A stretch of DNA of 64,000 bases from Gudongella sp034004165 (GCA_034004165.1 JAVEXI010000003.1:13915-77914); one strand, 5' to 3'. Counted from the stretch's first letter, positions 8,644-18,117 are shown. Program-made: numbers and translations. The notes: generated from the sequence alone by a model not told the origin.

Positions 8644-9564
8644 CTAATGATTAAACTGATCAAGAGTTCTAAAAGTATAACCTTCGTTTAATAAATGCTC
8701 AATAATTTTTGGCAATACGTTAACTGTATTCTGTTTCACATCTGCATCATGCATAAGAATTACCACTACATCTCTTTTCCCATAAGTGTTGAGAAACCTA
8801 CCTAGTAGATAACTTTCAGACGGGCTAACCTTTTCTGCATCGCCATTAACAGTGTTCCAATCAAACCACTGATACCCTTCATCTTCGAGAACTTTTTTAA
8901 AAGGATTTTTATAGTCACCAAAAGATCCCCCAGGGAATCTCACAAGTTTAGTTTCAAAATCATCTCCTAAAATCCTCTTGAAAGTATTTTCAGTTTTTCT
9001 GATATCAGCCATAAAATTGGCGGTGTTCTTATATAGATATGAGTATACGTGAGAATATGTATGGTTTCCTATAGCATGACCAGCGTCTCTTATTTCTCTA
9101 AGTCTTTCGGGATATTTATCTGACATGCTCCCTACGACAAAAAATGTAGCTTTAATACTATATTTCCCAAGAATCTCTAAAATTTGTGGAGTGGCTTTTT
9201 CTGACGGACCGTCATCAAATGTAAGATAAACAAACTTTCCATCTACTTTAGGTGGAAACGTAATTTCTTCATTGCTCACAAAATACTTGTCTTGATAAAC
9301 ATTTACTACAGATTCAAAATGTTCTCTAATGAGCTGAGCTCTTTCATCTTCAATTACATCAGAATTATCGTCAACAATCCAATCAGCTTTTGCGGCTAAA
9401 ACTGGATTTTCAAAAATTGCATATTTAATAGCTTTATCAACGTCTAATGATTTAGCCTCTCCTGTAATTCCACCAAAAAAATGCCCGTATAACTCAGGGC
9501 CTGCGAACGCCATTACAGCGATTATTGTAATCAAAAATAGAACGGAGATGATCTTTCGTTTCAT
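8644..9564 (-). CDS. Membrane-anchored polysaccharide deacetylase (NodB/CE4)
   Basis: A signal or anchor segment (about residues 4-22) is followed by a linker and a NodB homology domain. Catalytic motif 1 is TFDDGPS (Asp117, Asp118) and motif 2 is GNHTYSH (metal ligands His168 and His172); RFPGGS and a late MHD motif complete the site. Such enzymes remove acetyl groups from peptidoglycan or other surface GlcNAc polymers. It is the first gene of the operon with the regulator and kinase (11-base gap), so the two-component system probably senses envelope state and controls wall deacetylation. ATG start with GGAGG upstream. Confidence 0.92.
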   Translation of the reverse strand: MKRKIISVLFLITIIAVMAFAGPELYGHFFGGITGEAKSLDVDKAIKYAIFENPVLAAKADWIVDDNSDVIEDERAQLIREHFESVVNVYQDKYFVSNEEITFPPKVDGKFVYLTFDDGPSEKATPQILEILGKYSIKATFFVVGSMSDKYPERLREIRDAGHAIGNHTYSHVYSYLYKNTANFMADIRKTENTFKRILGDDFETKLVRFPGGSFGDYKNPFKKVLEDEGYQWFDWNTVNGDAEKVSPSESYLLGRFLNTYGKRDVVVILMHDADVKQNTVNVLPKIIEHLLNEGYTFRTLDQFNH

Positions 9565-9600
9565 ATTATTGAACCTCCATAGATGTCTTAATACTATAAT

Positions 9601-9629
9601 ATTATACCCATTAATTGAGATAGTTACAA
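9601..9629 (-). promoter_or_regulatory. Sigma-A-type promoter of the deacetylase/two-component operon
   Basis: Read on the minus strand, TTGTAA (9624-9629) and TATAAT (9601-9606) are separated by exactly 17 bases. The start codon is about 40 bases downstream. The -35 region overlaps the first of the TTAxA repeats. Confidence 0.7.
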
Positions 9630-9667
9630 ATTTATTAATATCTGGTTACATAAGAGTTACATACAAA
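9624..9667. promoter_or_regulatory. Four 11-bp-spaced TTAxA repeats, likely OmpR/PhoP-class operator
   Basis: On the plus strand TTACAA (9624), TTAATA (9635), TTACAT (9646) and TTACAT (9657) recur at exactly 11 bases. PhoP-type regulators bind four TT(A/T/C)A(C/T)A hexamers at this spacing. The array reaches from the -35 to about -70 of the promoter. The repeats read on the strand opposite to transcription. Confidence 0.65.
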
Positions 9668-9694
9668 TACCGGAGACTTTAATCTCCGGTATTT
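9665..9694 (-). terminator. Terminator of the ABC exporter gene
   Basis: A perfect 12-base inverted repeat (AAATACCGGAGA and complement, 6-base loop) lies 2 bases after the exporter stop codon on the minus strand. Confidence 0.75.
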
Positions 9695-9695
9695 A

Positions 9696-11417
9696 TCAAC
9701 TATTTTTAAATTGTGACATGTATAATCTTTTGTAAATACTTTCTGTAGCCATGAGCTCTTCATGAGATCCCTGCTCTTCGACACCTTTTGAAGTAAGAAC
9801 CAGAATTTCATCGGCATTCTTTATAGTCGAAAGTCTGTGGGCGATGACAAGAGTTGTCCTGCCCTTCGAAAGATCTTCAAGTGATTTCTGGACTATAGTT
9901 TCTGTCTCATTATCAAGAGCAGAAGTCGCCTCATCCAAAATGAGAATTGGCGGATTTTTTAGAAAAAGTCTGGCGATTGACAATCTCTGTTTCTGCCCAC
10001 CCGAAAGTTTTACACCCTTTTCACCAATGTAAGTATCATAACCAGCAGGCAAAGATTCTATAAAGTCGTGAATACTCGCAAGTTTTGCAGCATTAATCAC
10101 ATCTTCATCAGTCGCTCCAGGATCACCATATAATATGTTTTCCTTTATAGTTCCAGTGAACAAGAATACATCTTGTTGTACCAGACCAATGTTTTTTCTC
10201 AGAGACCTGAGTTTAATATCTTTAATATCGTAACCATCTATTGTTATTTTACCTTTTGTGGTCTCGTAAAACCTTGGGATTAGATGGCATAGTGTTGTCT
10301 TTCCAGCACCACTAGGTCCGACAATTGCCACTGTCTTACCAGCTTCTATCTCCAGGTCAATATTAGAAAGTACCTGGTCTTCTCCATTATTATAGCTAAA
10401 TGCTACTTTTTGAAAACCAATGTTTCCTGTCACTCTCTGAAGTTCAACCGAATCTGGGCTGTCGACAATATCTGGCTCGATATCCATTATTTCAACAAAT
10501 CTTTCAAACCCAGTCATACCATCTTGCAGTTGCTGTGTAAACTCTGTTAGTCTTCTTATGGGTTGCATAAAGAAGTTCACATAAAGAGTAAAAGCAAAAA
10601 GATCCCCTATGCTAATTATTCTTTTAAATACGAAAAATCCTCCTAAAGAAATTACAGTAAGATTCAAGAGGCTTGATATAATTCCAACTCCAGCAACAAA
10701 TTCAGCCATAACCTTATAAGATTCACGCCGCGCATCCGCAAAAGCCGCATTTCCCATACTGAATTTTTCAATTTCATAATCTTCGTTTGTAAAGGATTTT
10801 GCTACCCTGACCCCTGAAATGCTATTTTCCAGCTGTGCATTTACATTAGCTATTTTGCGACGAACTTCTCTAAAAGACTCTTCCATTCTAATTCTCTTCT
10901 TAATGGCAAACCAAACCAAAACAGGAATAAATGCAAATATAATAAGAGTAAGTCTCCACTCGATAAAAAGTAATATCAGGAAAGAACCAGCCAGCATGAT
11001 AATTGAAATGAACAGGTCTTCTGGACCATGATGTGCTAGCTCAGTTATATCCCTTAAATCGTTGACTATTCTAGACATAATATGGCCTGTCCTGGTATTA
11101 TCAAAATAACTAAACGACAGTGTCTGAAGGTGTGAAAAAATATCTCTTCTCATGTCGTGCTCAATTCTTACTCCCAGTAAATGCCCGTAATAAGCTACAA
11201 CATACTGACTTATGTATCTGACTACAAACAAAAATAGCATTACAACAGTCCAGATTACTAAAAGTCGCATATTGCCATCTGGGATGATTTCGTTTACCAT
11301 ATTCTTAGTAAAAACTGGGAATATTAAATCAAATAACGATATGAGAAAAGCAAAAAACATATCGATGATAAATAATTTTTTATGTGGCTTGTAATAAGCA
11401 ATAAACCTTTTAAGCAT
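9696..11417 (-). CDS. ABC exporter, fused permease-ATPase (MsbA/BmrA-like)
   Basis: 573-residue half-transporter. Six membrane segments form the N-terminal exporter domain (about 1-310). The nucleotide-binding domain has Walker A GPSGAGKTT, Q-loop VQQDVFLF, signature LSGGQKQR, Walker B ILILDEATSALD and the H-loop IAHRLS. It should act as a homodimer; the cargo (lipid, drug or peptide) cannot be read from sequence. It stands alone, with its own terminator downstream, and is divergent from the MFS gene. ATG start with AAGGAG. Confidence 0.92.
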   Translation of the reverse strand: MLKRFIAYYKPHKKLFIIDMFFAFLISLFDLIFPVFTKNMVNEIIPDGNMRLLVIWTVVMLFLFVVRYISQYVVAYYGHLLGVRIEHDMRRDIFSHLQTLSFSYFDNTRTGHIMSRIVNDLRDITELAHHGPEDLFISIIMLAGSFLILLFIEWRLTLIIFAFIPVLVWFAIKKRIRMEESFREVRRKIANVNAQLENSISGVRVAKSFTNEDYEIEKFSMGNAAFADARRESYKVMAEFVAGVGIISSLLNLTVISLGGFFVFKRIISIGDLFAFTLYVNFFMQPIRRLTEFTQQLQDGMTGFERFVEIMDIEPDIVDSPDSVELQRVTGNIGFQKVAFSYNNGEDQVLSNIDLEIEAGKTVAIVGPSGAGKTTLCHLIPRFYETTKGKITIDGYDIKDIKLRSLRKNIGLVQQDVFLFTGTIKENILYGDPGATDEDVINAAKLASIHDFIESLPAGYDTYIGEKGVKLSGGQKQRLSIARLFLKNPPILILDEATSALDNETETIVQKSLEDLSKGRTTLVIAHRLSTIKNADEILVLTSKGVEEQGSHEELMATESIYKRLYMSQFKNS

Positions 11418-11478
11418 TCATATCTCCTTATTTCTTTTGTAATTATTTTATGTTAAGATGAAGAAACATATACTCTTT

Positions 11479-11512
11479 CGACACACGAATATTATACGAC
11501 ACTATCGAATAT
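11479..11512. repeat. Imperfect direct repeat ahead of the MFS gene
   Basis: CGACAC at 11479 and 11497 and CGAATAT at 11486 and 11506 make two imperfect copies of an 18-20 bp unit in the divergent region between the ABC exporter and the MFS gene. It could be an operator; no regulator gene adjoins it. Confidence 0.35.
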
Positions 11513-11538
11513 CTATCAACTATAGTTTTGGAGGAAAA

Positions 11539-12684
11539 ATGGGACAGCTACTAATATTTTTAACAGCATTTATAATACAGTTTACAATAGCTATTGAGAT
11601 GAATTTTATTGGACCCCTTGCTCCTTTTCTTTCTCAACATTTTGGGATTAAAGCAAGTCAGGTAGCATTTTTTAATCTTGGATATTCGGCTATTGGAATT
11701 TTAGTACCCTTATTTGGAATTTGGGCTGATAAGTATGGCAATAAAAAGCTCATGAGCCTGGCACTGTCTTTTTTCCTTGTAGGAAGCATAGTCTGTTCAT
11801 TTTCTTCAACCGCTCTTCAATATGCTGCAGGCAGAATTTTCTTAGGTCTTGGATATTTCTCTTTAAGTGGTACACTGATGTCTTACATATCTGAATTTGT
11901 AGACTATAAAAAGAGAGGAAAAGCAGCAGGTATCTTAAGACTTGCTTTTGGTCTGGCTATATTGTCAAGCCCTCTATATTCCGCTATTCTATCAAATAAG
12001 TACAACAATTTAAAAAGTATGTACCTTCCACTTGCATTGCTCTCTGTCATTGCTCTATTAATGCTTAGTAGACTTCCAGAAAGCAGAAAAGAGACCAATG
12101 TGAAACTTGATACTGAAGGTTTTATAAAGATTCTTAAAAACCCTCGCACAATCAAAATATTGGGATCTCTCTTTTTGTTGATTACTGCACCGACAATGCT
12201 ATATAATTTTTTATCAATAAACTTATCTACAGAACACGGACTCAGCCAGAAATCTATCGGAATTGTGTATTCTATAATGGCAATGGGTACTATCTTGGGC
12301 ATAGCAATAGCAGCTATGATGGCAGACAGAATAGGGAAATTAAAGTTTTCCAGATACTGCTTCACAATAATGGTGTTATCAATAATGTTAATTGCATATA
12401 TACCTTCAGTGTTTATTATAACTTTCCTAGCGTCTGCATTTGCTTTTGGCCTGGATAGTGGCTGGACTGCATACCAGGCTTTTAGTTCTGAGATATTCCC
12501 TGAAAATAGGAGCACTTTTCTCGGCCTGTTTTATACAGTTAATGCCTTTACAGTCGCAATTCAGTCTATAGTAGGTCCTCTACTCTTTGAAGCTGGAGGT
12601 CTCAAACTGACAACTGGATTTGGCTTTACAGCATCAGCTATAGCTTTGATTATCCTGTTTAGAATAAGCCACTCACATGCATAA
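11539..12684 (+). CDS. MFS transporter
   Basis: About 381 residues and 12 predicted membrane segments. It has the MFS motif A-like loop GIWADKYGNKKLM between segments 2 and 3 and a second copy MMADRIGKLKFS in the other half. An in-frame start exists at 11458, but GGAGG lies directly before the ATG at 11539, where the first membrane segment begins, so I start there. The substrate is unknown. The gene is convergent with the glucokinase gene (5-base gap) and has no visible terminator of its own. Confidence 0.87.
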   Translation: MGQLLIFLTAFIIQFTIAIEMNFIGPLAPFLSQHFGIKASQVAFFNLGYSAIGILVPLFGIWADKYGNKKLMSLALSFFLVGSIVCSFSSTALQYAAGRIFLGLGYFSLSGTLMSYISEFVDYKKRGKAAGILRLAFGLAILSSPLYSAILSNKYNNLKSMYLPLALLSVIALLMLSRLPESRKETNVKLDTEGFIKILKNPRTIKILGSLFLLITAPTMLYNFLSINLSTEHGLSQKSIGIVYSIMAMGTILGIAIAAMMADRIGKLKFSRYCFTIMVLSIMLIAYIPSVFIITFLASAFAFGLDSGWTAYQAFSSEIFPENRSTFLGLFYTVNAFTVAIQSIVGPLLFEAGGLKLTTGFGFTASAIALIILFRISHSHA

Positions 12685-12689
12685 TACTT

Positions 12690-13586
12690 CTATGATAGAT
12701 CCAGAGCTAATCTGGCTGCCCCTAGCATACCTGCTTCATTTTTAAACTGGGCTGGCAATATTAATAAAGATGAAGCATCATTTACCTGAGTGTTAAACTC
12801 TTCTATAAGTCTGTCCCACCACAGATTTTTTGATGCTATAACACCTCCACCAAGGATAAATGCCTGTGGATCTATCAAGTTTTTCATGCTAGCTAGAAAT
12901 ATGCCAAAATCTGAAGCAAATTTATCTACTGCAGCTTTAGCTTTTTCATCACTTTCGTATACTGCTGTAATTTCTTTTCCCGACAAGCTCTTCCCTGTCA
13001 ACTCTCGATAATTGTTTTCAATCCCCGTGCCAGAAATATATCTTTCAGTACACCCTTTTTGTCCGCATGTACAGGGACGCCCATTTGGTCTAAAAATGGA
13101 ATGCCCAAACTCTCCTGCCCTAAAGTTCGACCCTCTCCACAGCCCTGCAGGTGGCAGCCAGGTCGCTCCTCCTAGACCTGTCCCTATAGTCAGCATAACA
13201 AAGCTTTCTAATCCTTTTGCAGCTCCAAGCCACGATTCGCATATGGCAGCACAATTGGCATCATTTTCAACGAATACTGGGATATTAGTATATTGAGACA
13301 TCAAATTTCTAACATCAGTCCAAGCCCAGCCCTTTATATTGCCTCCCACAGCGAGAATTTTGCCTTCTTTTGAGTCGACAAAACCAGCAGTTCCTATTCC
13401 CACGCCTGAAACATCCTCATTTACAGACAACTCATTTACCATTTCTGCCATCTGTTGGATTATGACTAAAGGATCACCTTCATTTATAGTCTTAACAGTA
13501 ATTTTATTTAGAATTGTTCCATCATCTGCTATGAGAGCGGCGTTGATCTTAGTCCCACCCAGATCTATTCCAATAGCTTTTCTCAT
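12690..13586 (-). CDS. ROK-family glucokinase/sugar kinase
   Basis: About 298 residues. N-terminal phosphate-binding loop GIDLGGTKINAALI, sugar-binding ENDANCAA, GTGLGGA, and the ROK zinc motif CTCGQKGCTERYISG are all present, and no DNA-binding domain precedes them, so it is a kinase not a repressor. Likely substrates are glucose or an amino sugar such as GlcNAc. The start at 13586 has GGAGG 7 bases upstream and overlaps the nagZ stop (ATGA). Pairing with nagZ suggests use in cell-wall sugar recycling. Confidence 0.9.
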   Translation of the reverse strand: MRKAIGIDLGGTKINAALIADDGTILNKITVKTINEGDPLVIIQQMAEMVNELSVNEDVSGVGIGTAGFVDSKEGKILAVGGNIKGWAWTDVRNLMSQYTNIPVFVENDANCAAICESWLGAAKGLESFVMLTIGTGLGGATWLPPAGLWRGSNFRAGEFGHSIFRPNGRPCTCGQKGCTERYISGTGIENNYRELTGKSLSGKEITAVYESDEKAKAAVDKFASDFGIFLASMKNLIDPQAFILGGGVIASKNLWWDRLIEEFNTQVNDASSLLILPAQFKNEAGMLGAARLALDLS

Positions 13587-14866
13587 TTGAACTCCTCCCA
13601 CTCTGCGTTGAATTTGTCCATCATTTCAATTAATTCCTGTAAATCATTCTGTTGTTGATCTAAATCATTTACAATAAACTGTTCTTTTAAAGCAGCTATT
13701 CGCAGAACCTTTTCATTTATTTGTTCTTCAGTTATTAATCCACTTATAACCATTTCTTCCATAGAATCCAAAAACTCATTTACAGACTCAGTTCCGTGAC
13801 AAATAAGGGCTACATCTCCCCCAGATATGATAAATTTAGCTGCAGCTCCAGCTGTACCATATCCTTTTGTTACAGCTCCCATGGTCATGTCATCTGAAAA
13901 TACAACTCCATTAAAACCTAAATCTCCTCTTAATAAATCATTTATCACAATATTTGATACACTTGCCGGCTCATCATCAAAGGCAGTGACTAACAGATGC
14001 CCAACCATAACTGCTGGTATCCCATTGTCAATAGAATACTTAAACGGATAAATATCCTGTTTAAAAAGTCTATCTCTGTTCTTATTTATCACTGGTAGCC
14101 CTTCATGAGAATCTACACTTGTATCCCCATGACCAGGGAAATGCTTTACTACAGGTATTATACCCTGACTCATAATTCCTTTAGCAATACTTACACCTTG
14201 TATGGCTACAATTTCTGGGTTCTGGCTTATAGACCTGTCACCTATAACGCGATTTTTAGCATTTGACGAAACATCTAAAACAGGACTAAAATCCATATTT
14301 ATGCCAAAATATTTAAGCTTTAAAGCCTGAAGGCTCCCATATTTGTATGAAGCTTCTTCATTGTTGAGTTTACCTAGTTCATAAGCAGACCGAAAGTTTG
14401 GGAATATATTTGAAAGCCTAGTTACCTTCCCACCCTCTTCATCTATACTGAGGAAAAGAGGTAAAGATGAATTCCCATTTGCTTCGTTCAGCGATTCTAT
14501 TAGAGTTGATAGCTGTGTCTCATTCTCTACATTCCTTTGAAAAAATATGACTCCACCTACACTTCTTTCAGCAATTAATTTAAGTTCTTCCTCATTAGCC
14601 TTAGCTCCATTAATGCCAATAATAACCAGTTGCCCAATTTTCTCTTGAAGATTCATCTTTTGAACCCTTTCCAGAAGCTGATTTTCTTCGGTTTCTTCAG
14701 TAATGTCAGGTTCTTCTAAAGTTATAGTTTCTTCTTCGCTTTGTGTAATTTCAGATATCACTGTTTCTGGTTTGATTCCCTCTTGTTTCCTTCCACATCC
14801 TGTAATTAGCAAACTAATAGCAGTTAGTGCTATCAGCAAGAAAATAGTATTAATATTTTTCCCCAT
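13583..14866 (-). CDS. nagZ: GH3 beta-N-acetylhexosaminidase lipoprotein (NagZ-like)
   Basis: 427 residues starting at ATG 14864-14866. A lipobox (LLITGC) indicates a lipoprotein, unlike the cytoplasmic enterobacterial NagZ. A GH3 barrel follows, with FLSIDEEGG, the substrate and general acid-base loop KHFPGHGDTSVDSH, and nucleophile Asp in FSDDMTMGAV. It removes GlcNAc from muropeptides. An in-frame start further up lies inside the kinase gene and is unlikely. The gene sits between the nucleoside kinase (overlapping stop and start) and the ROK kinase (4-base overlap). Confidence 0.9.
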   Translation of the reverse strand: MGKNINTIFLLIALTAISLLITGCGRKQEGIKPETVISEITQSEEETITLEEPDITEETEENQLLERVQKMNLQEKIGQLVIIGINGAKANEEELKLIAERSVGGVIFFQRNVENETQLSTLIESLNEANGNSSLPLFLSIDEEGGKVTRLSNIFPNFRSAYELGKLNNEEASYKYGSLQALKLKYFGINMDFSPVLDVSSNAKNRVIGDRSISQNPEIVAIQGVSIAKGIMSQGIIPVVKHFPGHGDTSVDSHEGLPVINKNRDRLFKQDIYPFKYSIDNGIPAVMVGHLLVTAFDDEPASVSNIVINDLLRGDLGFNGVVFSDDMTMGAVTKGYGTAGAAAKFIISGGDVALICHGTESVNEFLDSMEEMVISGLITEEQINEKVLRIAALKEQFIVNDLDQQQNDLQELIEMMDKFNAEWEEFK

Positions 14867-14867
14867 T

Positions 14868-16520
14868 TTAGCACCTGTCGCCAATAAACTCTCGCAGAAG
14901 TGAATTCGGCGGTATCTGACTTTCATCTTCTATACTTGTAAAGTACTGCAAAAATCGAATTAATTTTTTGGCTTCACTAAAGTATATGCTATCTGCTCCA
15001 ATCTCTTCCAGCAATGGCTGAATATGTTTCTTTAATACTGACATCTCATATACTAAAGAAGAGTTAAACATCACATCTGCATCTTCCTGATACGGGAAAA
15101 TATACTTCTCTTCACCTTCTCTGACACCTTTCCACATTTCAAGGGTTCTCAAAGGTCCATTGCCTCTGTATTTAACATCCCGAACCATTCGTCTGATAAG
15201 CCTGGTGTCGGTTGTGGCAATACGATTGTGATTATCAATATTCAACTGAGTCAAAGCAGAAATATACACCTTGAATTTATTTTTTCCTGGAATTTCAGAG
15301 GTAAGTTTTGGATTTAGCGCATGAATTCCTTCGATGATAATAGGATGGTCTCTATCGACTCTAATCCAGTTACCTGATTTTTCTCTGGTTCCAGTAATAA
15401 AGTTGAATCTTGGTAACTCTATTGATTCCCCTTCAAGAAGAGAAATCAAATCCATATTGAACTTTTCAATATCAATAGCTTCCAGTGATTCGAAATCGTG
15501 CTGACCATCTGGCTTAATTGGAGTTTTATGCCTGTCAACAAAGTAATCGTCAATAGAAATGGAAACAGGCCTCATGCCATTAACTCTTAACTGAGTTGCG
15601 AGCCTTCCTGCAAAGGTAGTTTTACCTGAAGAAGATGGACCCGCTACAAGAATAATAGTTATATCCTGATCGTGGAATATCCTGTCTGCTATCTGCCCTA
15701 TCCTTTTTTCATGGAGAGCTTCTGATATCCTTATTACTTCTTCTATCTCTCCTCCTAAAACTTTTTCATTTAGAGAGCCAATATTCGCAAGGTCAAGAAT
15801 CTCCAGCCAGTCGCTGGCCTCTTTAAATATTTTCGCTAAATTTTTCTGGTCGTAGAAATTGTTTAGATTGTAGTGATTCTTTCTACTGGGGAATAGAATA
15901 ATTACACCTGGATAATAATATTTCAATTTAAATTCTTCAGTATATCCAGTTGTAGGCGCTAAGTATCCATGGAAAGAGTCTATATGATCCCCAATCTTGT
16001 ACACACTGACTTTTTTATTATCCAGAGTTGAAAGCAATCTGACTTTATCCTTGTATTTATTTGATCTAAAGAGCTCCATAGCTGAAGCTTTATCCAGTTC
16101 AAATCTCTCGATTGGCATGTCTCTTTCAATTATTTCTCTCATTTTATTTTCAAGTGCAGTAGTTTCACCAAAAGATATTCCGTGTTTATCATCTAGCTCA
16201 GCATACAAACCAGGCCCAAGAAAGTGATGAATGATAGCATCGTTACCAGGAAAAAGTTCCTTGCATGCCATAATGAAAACTGCAGAAATTGTTCTAGTAT
16301 AGATTCTATAGCCATCTACATCTCTGTTGTCAATAAACTGTATGTTTGCTGAATCAACAGGACTTTTGTATAAAGGCCATATTTCATTTCCTATCCTTGC
16401 ACCAAGATATTTTTTATAGTCTTCTTGATAAACTTTCTTTGCAATTTCTAAAAGTGTAGTGCCTTTTTCAATTTGAATTTCACCAAAGCCTTCTACTGCT
16501 ACATTCATTAACTCAGTCAT
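14868..16520 (-). CDS. Nucleoside (uridine) kinase with ThrRS-like N-terminal region
   Basis: 550 residues in two parts. The N-terminal half (about 1-260) resembles the TGS and second additional domains of threonyl-tRNA synthetase. The C-terminal half is a PRK/uridine kinase domain with P-loop GPSSSGKTTFAG, the ISIDDYFVDR substrate loop and the RLIRRMVRD lid. The family is widespread in Clostridia and Thermotogae and annotated as nucleoside kinase; the role of the ThrRS-like part is not established. GGAGG precedes the ATG. It lies 11 bases downstream of the pseudouridine synthase gene. Confidence 0.88.
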   Translation of the reverse strand: MTELMNVAVEGFGEIQIEKGTTLLEIAKKVYQEDYKKYLGARIGNEIWPLYKSPVDSANIQFIDNRDVDGYRIYTRTISAVFIMACKELFPGNDAIIHHFLGPGLYAELDDKHGISFGETTALENKMREIIERDMPIERFELDKASAMELFRSNKYKDKVRLLSTLDNKKVSVYKIGDHIDSFHGYLAPTTGYTEEFKLKYYYPGVIILFPSRKNHYNLNNFYDQKNLAKIFKEASDWLEILDLANIGSLNEKVLGGEIEEVIRISEALHEKRIGQIADRIFHDQDITIILVAGPSSSGKTTFAGRLATQLRVNGMRPVSISIDDYFVDRHKTPIKPDGQHDFESLEAIDIEKFNMDLISLLEGESIELPRFNFITGTREKSGNWIRVDRDHPIIIEGIHALNPKLTSEIPGKNKFKVYISALTQLNIDNHNRIATTDTRLIRRMVRDVKYRGNGPLRTLEMWKGVREGEEKYIFPYQEDADVMFNSSLVYEMSVLKKHIQPLLEEIGADSIYFSEAKKLIRFLQYFTSIEDESQIPPNSLLREFIGDRC

Positions 16521-16531
16521 TTAAATCCCTC

Positions 16532-17503
16532 CTATCGAGAAAATAAGTCTAGTTCAATCTTTGCAAGTATTTCTCCTGGTTGAGTAGTGAACTCTTTTCC
16601 GTTGAGATAACTGAAAGGTTCTTCAAAACCGCCAAAGACTACCTTGTAGCCATGTAACCACTGGTTGTCAAGTTTGTAACGCTTATTGAAGTAATCATTA
16701 GTCTTTGAATCCCCATACTTTCTGTCTCCGATTACTGGATACCCAAGGGCTTTAAGTGTACTCCTTATCTGATGAGTCCTTCCTGTTATTAATTCAGCTT
16801 CGAGTATTGTGTACTCACCATTAGTCTTAATGACTCTGAATCTAGTGTGTACCTCTTTCGAATCGTCATCTCTTCCACTTGAGATTTTCACAATATTTCT
16901 ATCGTCATTTTTGCTCATAAATCCCTTGTGCTCAAAATCGTCATGAATTTTGCCTTTTACGATAACCTTATAATACTTGTGAACTTTCATATCTTTTATA
17001 GCACTATTTACTGCTCTCAATGAACTAGAGTTCTTAGCACCAATTATTATCCCAGATGTATTTCTGTCCAATCTATTGCAAATGGCCGGAGTAAATGTCT
17101 TCTCAATTCTAGGTACATAATCACCCTTTAATATTAAATAGGAAATTAATGAATCCACGACGTTCTCTTCATAGGCTTGTCCGTCGCCATGAGACAGAAT
17201 TCCAACAGGTTTATTAATGAGTACAATGTTGTCATCCTCATAAAATATGTCTGGAGCTATGGCATTCATGCGAGCCTCTTTGTCAGATTTAAATTTATCA
17301 ATTGTCTCATCCGAAAGAAAGAGCTGTACAGTATCACCCTCCATAAGAACAGATTCAGGTTCTGCTTTGCCTTTATTTACTTTGATATTCTTTTTTCTAA
17401 TCATTTTATAAATGAAACTATTAGAGGCTTCGTTAAGATATTTCTTCAAAAACCTGTCCAGCCTCTGGTTTGCCTCATTCTTTCCTATCATAATCTCTCT
17501 CAA
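16532..17503 (-). CDS. RluA-family pseudouridine synthase (RluC/RluD-like)
   Basis: An N-terminal S4 RNA-binding domain (NQRLDRFLKKYL and KKNIKVNKGKAEPESVL) is followed by the catalytic domain with the Asp motif NRLDRNTSGII and HQIRSTLKALGYPVIGD. It isomerises uridines in rRNA or tRNA; sequence alone does not fix the target site. I start at TTG 17503, with AAAGGTG about 10 bases upstream; GTG 17515 or ATG 17491 are alternatives. It is the first gene of the operon leading to the nucleoside kinase, NagZ and sugar kinase. Confidence 0.88.
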   Translation of the reverse strand: MREIMIGKNEANQRLDRFLKKYLNEASNSFIYKMIRKKNIKVNKGKAEPESVLMEGDTVQLFLSDETIDKFKSDKEARMNAIAPDIFYEDDNIVLINKPVGILSHGDGQAYEENVVDSLISYLILKGDYVPRIEKTFTPAICNRLDRNTSGIIIGAKNSSSLRAVNSAIKDMKVHKYYKVIVKGKIHDDFEHKGFMSKNDDRNIVKISSGRDDDSKEVHTRFRVIKTNGEYTILEAELITGRTHQIRSTLKALGYPVIGDRKYGDSKTNDYFNKRYKLDNQWLHGYKVVFGGFEEPFSYLNGKEFTTQPGEILAKIELDLFSR

Positions 17504-17601
17504 AGTTTGTATCACCTTTTCTTAATTAATATGTTATAATTATACTATAAACCCGTGTAAATGGGAAATGAACTGACTCTGATAGCATTAGAGGTGATAT
17601 C

Positions 17602-18117
17602 TTGAAAGGCTTCGATAAAATTCGCGACATTTTATATGATTCAATTGACTATGTCTTTATGTTTGCAATACTTATAATCGTAACACTTGTAATTGGTTGG
17701 AGACTCGACGTTTTATTTGCTAAAGATGCTCTTGAAATACCAGATAATCCAAGCATAATCGTCGATAACTCTGAAAGGCCCGTGGAAATACCAGAAATTC
17801 CAGATGAAAGCACAAATGATCCTGAACAACCTCCAGAAGAATTGGAAGTTGCAGAAGAACCTGAAGAGCCACAGGTAGAAGAGCCTGCCGTACCAGCACC
17901 ACCTCCACAGACTGTATCGGTTAAAGTTGTCATACCCGAGGGGAGTCTGCCTGGTAAAATTGGTTTAATTCTTGAGGACGCTGGAGTCATTAGCAGTAGT
18001 AGAGATTTCTTGACGAAGGTTGTAGAAATGAAGCTGGATACAAAACTCAGATCAGGCACCTTTAATATCCAAAAAGGTATTTCGTTAGAAGAAGTAATCA
18101 AGACGATAACAAAATAA
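17602..18117 (+). CDS. MltG/YceG-like LysM-type domain protein, catalytic part absent
   Basis: 171 residues starting at TTG behind GAGGTGATATC. It has one membrane segment (about 15-34), an extended Pro/Glu-rich stretch (about 55-108, many PE and EP repeats), then a domain at the C-terminus (VVIPEGSLPGKIGLILEDAGVI ... LRSGTFNIQKGISLEEVIKTI) that matches the LysM-like N-terminal part of MltG (YceG). The glycosidase domain with the catalytic Glu is missing, so this is a wall-binding or spacer protein, not a lytic transglycosylase. It stands alone, divergent from the operon above. Confidence 0.75.
   Translation: MKGFDKIRDILYDSIDYVFMFAILIIVTLVIGWRLDVLFAKDALEIPDNPSIIVDNSERPVEIPEIPDESTNDPEQPPEELEVAEEPEEPQVEEPAVPAPPPQTVSVKVVIPEGSLPGKIGLILEDAGVISSSRDFLTKVVEMKLDTKLRSGTFNIQKGISLEEVIKTITK

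Noticed and set aside
11479..11512. Imperfect CGACAC/CGAATAT repeat ahead of the MFS gene
   Set aside because: Listed as a feature, but too irregular to claim as an operator.
11904..12515. Minus-strand open frame of 203 codons
   Set aside because: It is antisense to the MFS gene, and its sequence mirrors the hydrophobic codons of that gene.
17649..18101. Minus-strand open frame rich in Ser and Gly
   Set aside because: It is antisense to the Pro/Glu-rich part of the MltG-like gene.
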